From the IMG/VR virus record IMGVR_UViG_3300022752_000468, positions 1 through 20,745 of that record: a stretch of DNA of 20,745 bases. The stretch is one strand, 5' to 3'. How positions within the stretch are numbered: the stretch's first letter is position 1; each line of letters begins with the position of its first letter. Source of the stretch: a virus. Under the pieces are notes generated by a model that made no database searches, was not told the origin of the DNA, and worked only from the letters and a program-made list of their open reading frames with translations. Position numbers and translations under genes: made by a program. This document shows positions 15,383 through 20,745 of the stretch, piece by piece.

Positions 15383-16585
15383 ATGCCTAACGCATATACC
15401 GATACTGGCTCTACCTCTTTAGGTGGAACCGCTGGTGGTGCAGGTCTAGTACAGAAGGCGTATGACCGTCTTCTAGAGTTTGCTCTCCGTTCAGAACCAC
15501 TACTTCGTTCTGTCGCAGACAAGCGTCCTGCTCGCCAAGCATTCCCAGGTTCAACTGTCGTTCTACAACGCTACGTTGACCTTGATGCAAAAACCTCTAC
15601 TCTATCTGAGACAACAGACCCAGATGCAGTAGCGCTTACAACCCCAACTTCCGTCACCATTACTCTTAATGAGTACGGTAACGCGGTTCTTGTAACCCGT
15701 GCTCTTGAGTTATTCTCACTCGCAGATGTAGACCCAGCGATTGCAAATATTATTGCATACAACCTTGCTGATTCTATTGACAATGTAGTGTCAACAACTC
15801 TTACAAACGGAACAAACGTAATTTACGGTGGTGCTCGTACATCTACAGCAACCATCACTTCATCTGACACCATTGACTCAGCAGACATCCGTAAGGCTGT
15901 TGCTAAGTTGCGTGCTAATAAGGCTAAGGCTCGCCGTGGCTCTTATTTCTGGTGCGGTATTCACCCAGAAGTTTCACACGACCTTCGTGCAGAATCTGGA
16001 AACCTTGGCTGGAACTTCGTTCACGCACAAACTGCACCTGCTGCAGACAAGATTTGGGCTGGCGAAATCGGAGATTACGAAGGAGCATTCTTTGTTGAAT
16101 CTTCACGTATCCCATCTGCTAAGGATGGTGCAGACCAGACTGCTCTTACTACAACCGCTGTAACCGTTGCAGGTACTTCAGCAGGCTTCACCTTCGGTGT
16201 TGCTTCGTCTTCAGTAATTGCATCTCGTGCAGAAGTTGGCGACAAGATTGCTGGAACTGGTATTGCATCTGGTGCAAAGATTTCCGCACTCAGCACAACT
16301 GGTTCTACAACCACAATTACTGTTGATACAGCAAACACTGGTGCAGTTACTGCAACCACAACTGTTACTGTAACTCCAGTAACCCGTGTATTTGATACTC
16401 TCCTCTGCGGACAGCAAGCACTTGCTGAGGCTGTTGCAGAAGAACCACACATCGTTATCGGAAACGTAACCGATAAGTTGATGCGCTTCCGCCCAATGGG
16501 TTGGTACGGCGTACTCGGCTTTGCACGTTACCGTGAAGAAGCGTTGTATCGTATTGAAACTGGTTCCTCAATCGCTGCTAAGTAG
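15383..16585 (+). CDS. Major capsid protein (HK97 fold, N4 gp56-like)
   Basis: This is the shell subunit. The 400-aa product follows the scaffold gene, has the strongest ribosome site in the region (TGGAGGTGA) and balanced base composition (30 G/C of 60 at 15901-15960). The N-terminus (LVQKAYDRLLEFALRSEPLL), the SVTITLNEYGNAVLVTRALE region, and the end PMGWYGVLGFARYREEALYR match the pattern I know from N4 gp56-family capsid proteins found in many tailed phages. Residues about 249-333 are Thr/Ala/Val-rich and interrupt an otherwise typical sequence; they look like an added beta domain (see separate entry). The family call is from recall of motif style and gene order; a profile search would settle it. 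Confidence 0.85.
   Translation: MPNAYTDTGSTSLGGTAGGAGLVQKAYDRLLEFALRSEPLLRSVADKRPARQAFPGSTVVLQRYVDLDAKTSTLSETTDPDAVALTTPTSVTITLNEYGNAVLVTRALELFSLADVDPAIANIIAYNLADSIDNVVSTTLTNGTNVIYGGARTSTATITSSDTIDSADIRKAVAKLRANKAKARRGSYFWCGIHPEVSHDLRAESGNLGWNFVHAQTAPAADKIWAGEIGDYEGAFFVESSRIPSAKDGADQTALTTTAVTVAGTSAGFTFGVASSSVIASRAEVGDKIAGTGIASGAKISALSTTGSTTTITVDTANTGAVTATTTVTVTPVTRVFDTLLCGQQALAEAVAEEPHIVIGNVTDKLMRFRPMGWYGVLGFARYREEALYRIETGSSIAAK
16127..16381 (+). other. Thr/Ala-rich insertion domain within the capsid protein
   Basis: This corresponds to residues about 249-333 of MCP. The composition changes abruptly to Thr, Ala, Val, Ser and Gly. The core is VGDKIAGTGIASGAKISALS followed by alternating TTTITVD and TATTTVTVTP strands, as in small beta-sandwich modules that recur in phage virion proteins (patterns like GTGI-x-x-G-x-x-I). 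The flanks (VESSRIPSA and PVTRVFDTLLCGQQALAEAV) read as continuous capsid fold. It is probably a surface-exposed decoration, but the boundaries are by eye. Confidence 0.55.
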
Positions 16586-16595
16586 TTGATTGACT

Positions 16596-16632
16596 CTGTA
16601 GGGCAGGCATATTTGAAAAGTCTGCCCTACGG
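16596..16632 (+). promoter_or_regulatory. Stem-loop after the major capsid gene
   Basis: GTAGGGCAG (16598-16606) and CTGCCCTAC (16622-16630) are perfect 9-bp complements, extended by a U-G and a C-G pair outward (16597/16631, 16596/16632). The loop is about 15 nt. It lies 11 nt after the MCP stop and 22 nt before the next ATG. No T-run follows, so it is more likely an mRNA-stabilising or processing hairpin, or a leaky attenuator, than a full terminator. It would help keep capsid mRNA abundant. Confidence 0.6.
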
Positions 16633-16654
16633 GGTGAGTTCACTAGGAGGACTT

Positions 16655-16927
16655 ATGACTAATTGGTTATTCAAAACACCAACAGTAGAAGAAGGACCTG
16701 CTGGTCAGGCTCGTCTATTTGAGTTCTACAAGATTGACCGTGGCATTACTATTGTCAGAGATGTAGATGGTGACTATGCACAGGTTCGTTATCTACAAGA
16801 TAGTGACTATGCAACCTATCCAGAGATTTATCAAGGTGGCTATAACCACACTGTAGATGATGCTACTAAGGCAGCACTTATTGCTGGCAATGTCGGAGTA
16901 ACAGAAAGTAACTTTACTGCCCTATGA
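16655..16927 (+). CDS. Small head-region protein of unknown function
   Basis: The start is ATG 16655, five bases after the strong site AGGAGG (16645-16650). A TTG-started frame from 16586 would run through the hairpin and is rejected. The 90-aa product begins MTNWLFKTPTVEEGPAGQAR and has mixed beta character (RGITIVRDVDGDYAQVRYLQ) with a short helical end. I recall similar proteins after capsid genes in uncultured phages, without a known role. Its stop overlaps the next ATG as ATGA, so the two are coupled. Confidence 0.8.
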   Translation: MTNWLFKTPTVEEGPAGQARLFEFYKIDRGITIVRDVDGDYAQVRYLQDSDYATYPEIYQGGYNHTVDDATKAALIAGNVGVTESNFTAL

Positions 16928-17235
16928 AGCACTGGGAATACCATCCTGAGTATGTAGACGGCTGCTTTGGATGCAAGGGGATGAGCGTTCAGATGAACGC
17001 AGGTGACGCTGATAGCCGAAGGGTTATGCCTAATAAAGCGTTTAACAAAGAATTGGATGCCTACAAAGAGGCGAGAGCCCAGGGTATCCAGCCAAATGGA
17101 ACTTCTATGGCGAAGATTCAAGAGGCAGTCAAGGCTAGTGAGGTATTAGGCAAGCCGTATAACGGCAACAAGATGCCACCAGCCAAAGCAATTAACAAAC
17201 AAACAGCAGCGGTAATGAAAGAAATAGGAGCATAA
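16924..17235 (+). CDS. Small CxxC protein (HPEYVDGCFGCK type)
   Basis: This 103-aa protein overlaps the previous gene by four bases (ATGA). Residues 7-18 read HPEYVDGCFGCK, so C14 and C17 form a CxxC. H7 may complete a metal site, but two more ligands are not obvious, so metal binding is uncertain. The rest is hydrophilic and helical with basic residues (SRRVMPNKAFNKELDAYKEA) and a Lys/Ala-rich C-terminus. I recall the N-terminal motif from uncultured phage genomes with no assigned function. Confidence 0.75.
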   Translation: MKHWEYHPEYVDGCFGCKGMSVQMNAGDADSRRVMPNKAFNKELDAYKEARAQGIQPNGTSMAKIQEAVKASEVLGKPYNGNKMPPAKAINKQTAAVMKEIGA

Positions 17236-17237
17236 CT

Positions 17238-17417
17238 ATGCCAATGGTAAATGGAAAGAAGTTCCCTTACACAGCAAAAGGCAAGAAAGCAGCCAAGTCC
17301 TACGCAATGGGCGAGAAGATGGAATCAAAGGCTGAAAAGAAAATGGAAATGAAAAAGGGTATGAAGAAGATGGCAGCAAAGAAGAAAATGGCTGCTAAGA
17401 AAATGAAGAAGAAGTAA
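17238..17417 (+). CDS. 59-aa Lys/Met-rich basic microprotein
   Basis: This short gene has ATG 17238, TAA 17415-17417 and a good ribosome site TAGGAG (17225-17230) seven bases upstream. It starts 2 nt after the previous stop and ends 2 nt before the next start. The product begins MPMVNGKKFPYTAKGKKAAK and continues as a nearly pure Lys/Met/Ala/Glu sequence. By my count, 22 of 59 residues are Lys and 10 are Met, with no Arg and no Cys. The end repeats MAAKK-type units. A nucleic-acid-binding or DNA-condensing virion protein is plausible from the charge. It is too small for many gene finders. Confidence 0.75.
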   Translation: MPMVNGKKFPYTAKGKKAAKSYAMGEKMESKAEKKMEMKKGMKKMAAKKKMAAKKMKKK

Positions 17418-17419
17418 TT

Positions 17420-17623
17420 ATGCCAGGCAGAATTAGACCAGGGATGACTGGGTCAGAACGTATGAAAAAACAGCAGGCTATAGATGAAAGAAAAGCACAG
17501 TTGGCTGAAGACGCATACCGCAAAATGATTCAGCAAGGCAAAGTAACTCCAGTAAATAAAGAAAAAATCAAAGCAAAAATTGCCAAAGATTTTGGATTCT
17601 ATCCATTAGGAGACACTAACTAA
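17420..17623 (+). CDS. Basic 67-aa protein, unknown
   Basis: The product starts MPGRIRPGMTGSERMKKQQA and is helical and charged (IDERKAQLAEDAYRKMIQQG), ending in a short hydrophobic FGFYPLG motif. The gene starts 2 nt after the Lys/Met-rich gene and its stop overlaps the next ATG (TAATG). Only a weak AAGAAG ribosome site is present, so translation probably depends on coupling. No family is recognised. Confidence 0.7.
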   Translation: MPGRIRPGMTGSERMKKQQAIDERKAQLAEDAYRKMIQQGKVTPVNKEKIKAKIAKDFGFYPLGDTN

Positions 17624-17808
17624 TGAAAGCAAAAAAAGGAATGGGATTCAAAGCAGCCCAATCACAAATTGCCAAAAAGCAGGGTATCTCTATGGAGCGT
17701 GCAGGAGCAATCCTTGCGGCTGGTGCTCGGAAAGCCTCAGCAGCAGCCAAGAAGAAGAACCCAAACCTTAAGAAGGTTAAAGGTGCTATGAAGAAGGGTA
17801 AGAAGTAA
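17623..17808 (+). CDS. Lys/Ala-rich 61-aa protein (KKQGIS..AGAILAAGARKAS type)
   Basis: The product has 17 Lys in 61 residues by my count. It contains FKAAQSQIAKKQGISMERAG followed by AILAAGARKASAAAKKKNP. That looks like a short helix-turn-helix-like core with a basic histone-H1-like tail. I recall similar small proteins in other phage genomes with no demonstrated role. The start overlaps the upstream stop and its stop overlaps the next start, both as TAATG. Confidence 0.75.
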   Translation: MKAKKGMGFKAAQSQIAKKQGISMERAGAILAAGARKASAAAKKKNPNLKKVKGAMKKGKK

Positions 17809-18017
17809 TGGCTGAAAAACCTTTTTGGCAGCAAGAAATGGAACGTGCTCAACGTGAAATTGAATCTGCTCGTAGTGAGCAAGCCAAAGAAGCATCTAAA
17901 CAAATGCGTTCTGGAGAATCAAATAAATCATTAAAAAGCAAAACCCGTATCGGCAATCTAGCGCGACCTGGTCGTGGTGGTATGGCTGGTGGCGGTTTCT
18001 TGGACCAACTTAAATAA
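17808..18017 (+). CDS. 69-aa protein with charged helix and Gly-rich tail
   Basis: It starts MAEKPFWQQEMERAQREIES and forms a likely amphipathic helix over residues 6-35. Residues 36-55 are Ser/Lys/Arg-rich, and the end GRGGMAGGGFLDQLK is Gly-rich and flexible. AAGGG upstream can serve as ribosome site. It is coupled to both neighbours by one-base overlaps (TAATG). Unknown function; it belongs to the small basic protein cluster. Confidence 0.7.
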   Translation: MAEKPFWQQEMERAQREIESARSEQAKEASKQMRSGESNKSLKSKTRIGNLARPGRGGMAGGGFLDQLK

Positions 18018-18169
18018 TGTCTTCGGGTAAATATAAACCGCACCGCAAGTTTAACTCTGTTCAAATCAAAGATGGCTATGTGGTGCGGTTAAATAAAAAT
18101 GGAACAGTAAAAGCAACACTAGGAAAGTATGGAGAATATGGCAAGCAAGAAAGACCCGCGGCTCGCTAG
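18017..18169 (+). CDS. 50-aa basic microprotein
   Basis: The ATG overlaps the previous TAA (TAATG) and the frame runs to TAG 18167-18169. The product begins MSSGKYKPHRKFNSVQIKDG and continues with YVVRLNKNGTVKATLGKYGE, which reads as a small beta-hairpin or three-strand sheet with basic ends. It overlaps the next gene by about 32 bases in another frame, unusual here, where overlaps are normally one to four bases. Support is the exact coupled start and the composition; it is below common size cut-offs. Confidence 0.6.
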   Translation: MSSGKYKPHRKFNSVQIKDGYVVRLNKNGTVKATLGKYGEYGKQERPAAR

Positions 18170-18428
18170 AGCAGGTGTCTCTGGTTTTAACAAGCCAAAG
18201 CGCACACCTAACCATCCTAAGAAATCACACATTGTTGTGGCTAAAGAAGGCAGTCAGGTTAAGACTATCCGCTTTGGTGAACAAGGTGCTAAGACTGCTG
18301 GCAAACCCAAGGTTGGTGAGGGTGACAGGATGAAGAAGAAGCGTGCATCCTTTAAGGCACGCCACGCTAAGAACATTGCCAAGGGTAAAATGTCTGCTGC
18401 TTACTGGGCAGATAAGGTGAAATGGTAA
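18138..18428 (+). CDS. Basic phage protein with SFKARHAKNIAKGKM motif
   Basis: From ATG 18138 the product is 96 aa and starts MASKKDPRLARAGVSGFNKP. An in-frame ATG at 18129 adds three residues; GGAG (18131-18134) is close to 18138, and AGGAAAG (18121-18127) fits either. The C-terminal part SFKARHAKNIAKGKMSAAYW followed by ADKVKW and the middle TIRFGEQG are familiar from many tailed phage genomes as a conserved protein of unknown function, often near head genes. Highly basic, no Cys, no membrane segment. The conserved Arg/His/Lys cluster suggests nucleic-acid contact, which is an inference. Confidence 0.8.
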   Translation: MASKKDPRLARAGVSGFNKPKRTPNHPKKSHIVVAKEGSQVKTIRFGEQGAKTAGKPKVGEGDRMKKKRASFKARHAKNIAKGKMSAAYWADKVKW

Positions 18429-18823
18429 TGGCGTATACCAAACCTGAACTCAGAGAGCGTATTAAGAACCGTGTAATGGCTGGCAGTAAAGGCGGTAAGC
18501 CTGGTCAGTGGTCTGCTCGTAAAGCACAGATTGTTGCACAGGAATATAAAAAGGCTGGCGGTGGCTACTCTGGCAGCAAGACCAGTAAACAAAAGTCTTT
18601 ATCTAAATGGACTAAAGAAAAATGGGGCACTAAATCAGGTAAGCCAAGTACTCAAGGTAGTAAGGCTACAGGGGAACGGTACCTACCTAAGAAGGCTAGA
18701 GAAAAACTTTCTGCTGCTGAATACGCAAAGACATCCGCTAAGAAGCGGGAAGATATGCGTAAAGGTAAGCAGTTTTCAAAACAACCTAAGTCAATAGCAA
18801 AGAAAACGGCGAGGTATAGATAG
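18428..18823 (+). CDS. Basic protein resembling DUF5872
   Basis: The start is ATG 18428, which overlaps the previous stop as TAATG and has AAGGTGA seven bases upstream. The ATG six bases earlier (18422) is only one base from that site. The 131-aa product contains PELRERIKNRVMAGSKGGKP, GQWSARKAQIVAQEYKKAGG, and later SLSKWTKEKWGTKSGK and GERYLPKKAREKLSAAEYAK. From memory this pattern matches the DUF5872 family seen in phages and large viruses; the label is not verified. It is strongly basic throughout. Function is unknown. Confidence 0.8.
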   Translation: MAYTKPELRERIKNRVMAGSKGGKPGQWSARKAQIVAQEYKKAGGGYSGSKTSKQKSLSKWTKEKWGTKSGKPSTQGSKATGERYLPKKAREKLSAAEYAKTSAKKREDMRKGKQFSKQPKSIAKKTARYR

Positions 18824-19098
18824 TGGCAACGGGCACAGCAGGTAGTTCATTTACCAGCGAACTCAATCGCTTGGCTAATGGTGGGACATATCCAGCAATT
18901 ACTGCATACAAGACAGCAACTCAGGCTGCCAATGATTATGCCGCTACCACAGGACTATCTCTTATTGGTGCCCTGAATAAGAAAGCAGATGTTAACCGCC
19001 AACCTAATAACTATAAAGCCCTTGGTGGTATCTGTAATGAACTGGCAGGAACTAGTGGGCTTTCTCCGACTGATGCTTTAAGGAGCATAAACCTATGA
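18823..19098 (+). CDS. 91-aa protein of unknown function before the adaptor
   Basis: A GTG start overlaps the previous TAG by one base (TAGTG), and GGCGAGG lies a few bases upstream. The product starts MATGTAGSSFTSELNRLANG and is Ala/Thr/Asn-rich, helical and neutral, unlike the basic proteins before it. GLSLIGALNKKADVNRQPNN and GICNELAGTSGLSPTDALRS look like paired short helices. I recall similar proteins beside adaptor genes in uncultured phages. Its stop overlaps the next ATG (ATGA). A role with the head-tail connector is a positional guess. Confidence 0.75.
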   Translation: MATGTAGSSFTSELNRLANGGTYPAITAYKTATQAANDYAATTGLSLIGALNKKADVNRQPNNYKALGGICNELAGTSGLSPTDALRSINL

Positions 19099-20018
19099 CA
19101 TATACCTTGGCACAGATGATGGACGAAGTCCAGATTAACCTATCTGGATATACCTATCAGCAAGACCGCTCTACATATCTTACTGCTGCTGTTACCACAA
19201 CCACTTCTCCTAGTTCATCACCGCTCATTCTTAGCCTTGCATCTACTCAAGATATAGGCAAAGGTGTTATTGAGATTGATGATGAGTTGTTGTGGGTAGA
19301 TAACGTAGACCGTGTTGCTAACACTGCAACGGTTTCACCGTATGGTCGTGGCTATTTAGGTACTACTGCTGCTACTCACGCGGTTGATGCAAAGGTAACT
19401 ATCAGCCCAATCTTCCCACGGGCTAGCATTACCAAGGCTATCAACGACACTATTCACGCAGTTGGTAGCGCTATCTATGCTACGAAGCAGACTACATTTA
19501 CATATAACGCTGCGGTTACTACCTATGAATTTCAAGACCTAGGCATTGAAAATATCTTGTCTGTCTCCTGGCAGGATATTGGTCCTACAAAAGAATGGAT
19601 TAGAGTTAACCGCTGGACATTTGACCCATTTGCAGATGTAACTACCTGGGGTTCTAACAGCCAAACTATCACTATTGGGGATGTAATTATTGCTGGTAGA
19701 ACTGTCAAGGTTATGTACGCAACTAGTCCAGCAGTCTTTACTGCAACTAGCCAAGACTTTGCTACACAGACAGGATTACCTTCCAGCACTAAGGATGTAG
19801 TAATTCTTGGCGCTGCTTATAGATTGTTGCAATATCTAGACCCAGCCCGTGCTGCTCAGTACAGCCCACAGGCTGATGAGATTGACGCTAAGCGTCCATT
19901 CGGTGCAAGCAATAATGCTGTCCGACAACTATTTGCTTTGTATACCCAGCGACTCAATGAGGAGCGAAACAAGCAACAGAATCAGTATCCACCACGAGTT
20001 CACTATAGCGCCCGATAG
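19095..20018 (+). CDS. Head-tail adaptor/connector protein
   Basis: Adaptor proteins bind the portal and form the joint with the tail. The 307-aa product has helical parts at residues 1-30, 111-130 (SITKAINDTIHAVGSAIYA) and 232-295 (AAYRLLQYLDPARA, RLNEERNKQQNQ), as expected for the helical-bundle connector fold. A beta region (about 40-110) is inserted between them, with the motif RGYLGTTAATHAVDAKVT (85-102). The C-terminal YPPRVHYSAR tail is extended, as in connector tails that reach the portal. The identification rests on fold pattern and gene order. ATG 19095 overlaps the previous gene as ATGA. Confidence 0.7.
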   Translation: MTYTLAQMMDEVQINLSGYTYQQDRSTYLTAAVTTTTSPSSSPLILSLASTQDIGKGVIEIDDELLWVDNVDRVANTATVSPYGRGYLGTTAATHAVDAKVTISPIFPRASITKAINDTIHAVGSAIYATKQTTFTYNAAVTTYEFQDLGIENILSVSWQDIGPTKEWIRVNRWTFDPFADVTTWGSNSQTITIGDVIIAGRTVKVMYATSPAVFTATSQDFATQTGLPSSTKDVVILGAAYRLLQYLDPARAAQYSPQADEIDAKRPFGASNNAVRQLFALYTQRLNEERNKQQNQYPPRVHYSAR

Positions 20019-20026
20019 GAACATAA

Positions 20027-20745
20027 ATGACAACACGTAAATACTCATCCCGCTCACAGCAGACTACGCTGACTGGAGCCATTACATCAGGTGCTACGTC
20101 TATGACTGTAGTATCGGGTACTGCGCTGCTAGGTGGTGTAACAATCTCAGCAGGTACTACCTTTACTTTGGTTTTGGATGTTGATACTGCTATTGAAGAA
20201 ATTGTAGATGCCACTGCGGTATCTACCAATACCTTTACAATCACTCGTGCAATAGATGGTTCAACAGCGCAAGACCATAGCGCTGGTGCAGTAGTACGGC
20301 ATATGGCAATCGGTCGTGATTATCGGGACGCTAATACACATACCGAAGCAGATGCTTACTACAATGACGGTGCTGGTGCTGGGCATACCTTGCACGGTAT
20401 TGGTTCTGGCGAAGGTGTCGTAGTCGGTACCCTTAAGACCCAGACACTTACAAATAAAACTTTAACTAGCCCTACAATTTCTAACCCTACATTTACTGGC
20501 ACACCATCGGCTGAAGCCAGCATTATCTTTGAAGGCTCTACAGCAGATGCCTATGAGACAACCCTGACTGTTGTTGACCCAACACAGGACAATACAATCA
20601 CCCTGCCTAATACAACAGGTACGGTAGTCATTGCTACGGCAACACAGACACTGACCAATAAAACCTTGACGAGTCCTGTAATATCAGGTACGCCAACAAT
20701 TACAGGTCTGTCCTCAGCAGGAATGATTTCATCATCTGCTACCCC
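20027..20745 (+). CDS. Tail-fibre-like protein (partial, C-terminus outside window)
   Basis: The frame opens at ATG 20027 behind TAGGA and runs to the window end without a stop (239 codons). Residues 15-93 form a beta module ending RAIDGSTAQDHSAGAVVRHM, related in pattern to the adaptor beta region. Residues 95-130 are rich in Asp, Gly and His (NDGAGAGHTLHGIGSGEG). After that, TQTLTNKTLTSP occurs twice (138-149, 206-217), each followed by a PxISxxxTxTG-type stretch, as in trimeric phage tail fibres. It probably binds the tail by its N-terminus and the host by the missing C-terminus. Confidence 0.8.
   Translation, partial: MTTRKYSSRSQQTTLTGAITSGATSMTVVSGTALLGGVTISAGTTFTLVLDVDTAIEEIVDATAVSTNTFTITRAIDGSTAQDHSAGAVVRHMAIGRDYRDANTHTEADAYYNDGAGAGHTLHGIGSGEGVVVGTLKTQTLTNKTLTSPTISNPTFTGTPSAEASIIFEGSTADAYETTLTVVDPTQDNTITLPNTTGTVVIATATQTLTNKTLTSPVISGTPTITGLSSAGMISSSAT
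20438..20677 (+). repeat. Two copies of a fibre repeat (TQTLTNKTLTSP)
   Basis: The 36-nt units at 20438-20473 and 20642-20677 encode the identical 12-residue motif but differ at several third codon positions, so the repeat is kept at protein level. Spacing is 204 nt (68 codons). This unit recurs in many phage fibre shafts. Confidence 0.75.

Noticed and set aside
16075-16452. 125-codon minus-strand frame opposite the capsid gene
   Set aside because: Low-complexity Val/Ala/Ser sequence that mirrors the Thr/Ala-rich insertion codons of MCP; no ribosome site or neighbour.
16586-16654. N-terminal extension of the 90-aa protein from a TTG
   Set aside because: The segment passes through the post-capsid hairpin, while ATG 16655 has an ideal AGGAGG site.
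17250-17420. Simple AAG microsatellite rather than a gene
   Set aside because: The AAG-rich run is within an open frame with a good ribosome site and exact spacing to both neighbours, and non-Lys codons are varied, so coding explains it better.

Overview
This window is part of a tailed double-stranded DNA bacteriophage (Caudoviricetes), covering the DNA-packaging and virion-structure block. The evidence is a recognisable order of terminase large subunit, portal, scaffold, major capsid protein, head-tail adaptor and tail-fibre-like gene, all on the plus strand, with almost no intergenic space and many TAATG or ATGA stop/start overlaps. The host cannot be read from the sequence. Several small families look like ones I recall from uncultured aquatic and actinobacterial phages, but that is memory, not proof. 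No integrase, lysis, replication or tRNA gene is visible.

Layout. Positions 1-354 hold the start of a minus-strand gene for a small CxxC zinc-ribbon-like protein. Positions 355-862 are a non-coding divergent control region packed with inverted and direct repeats. The plus-strand late operon starts at 863 with a terminase whose N-terminus carries an HTH-like segment. Then follow a Lys-rich protein with a C-terminal hydrophobic segment, the portal, two small proteins, a 1,868-aa giant protein and two proteins of about 490 aa. The stretch from 6197 to about 13296 is much more A+T-rich than the terminase, portal and capsid genes, and its products are probably internal or ejected virion proteins. 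A structured 120-nt gap (14760-14879) precedes the scaffold and the major capsid gene. The capsid protein resembles the N4 gp56 family but appears to carry a Thr/Ala-rich insert.

Downstream of the capsid gene come two small head-associated proteins, then a cluster of seven very small, mostly strongly basic proteins (17238-18823). Two of these, of 59 and 50 aa, fall below usual ORF cut-offs. Then come a 91-aa protein, a 307-aa head-tail adaptor, and the start of a tail-fibre-like gene that runs off the window.

How they work together. TerL pumps DNA through the portal into a shell built by MCP on the scaffold. The adaptor closes the portal and the fibre-like protein contacts the host. The AT-rich proteins may fill the portal vestibule or capsid interior and leave with the DNA. 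The basic microproteins may bind packaged DNA or help assembly. No tape-measure gene is seen, and a fibre-like gene directly follows the adaptor, which fits a short-tailed virus but does not prove it.

The most unusual parts are the hairpin-dense control region, the giant internal protein block and the basic microprotein cluster.
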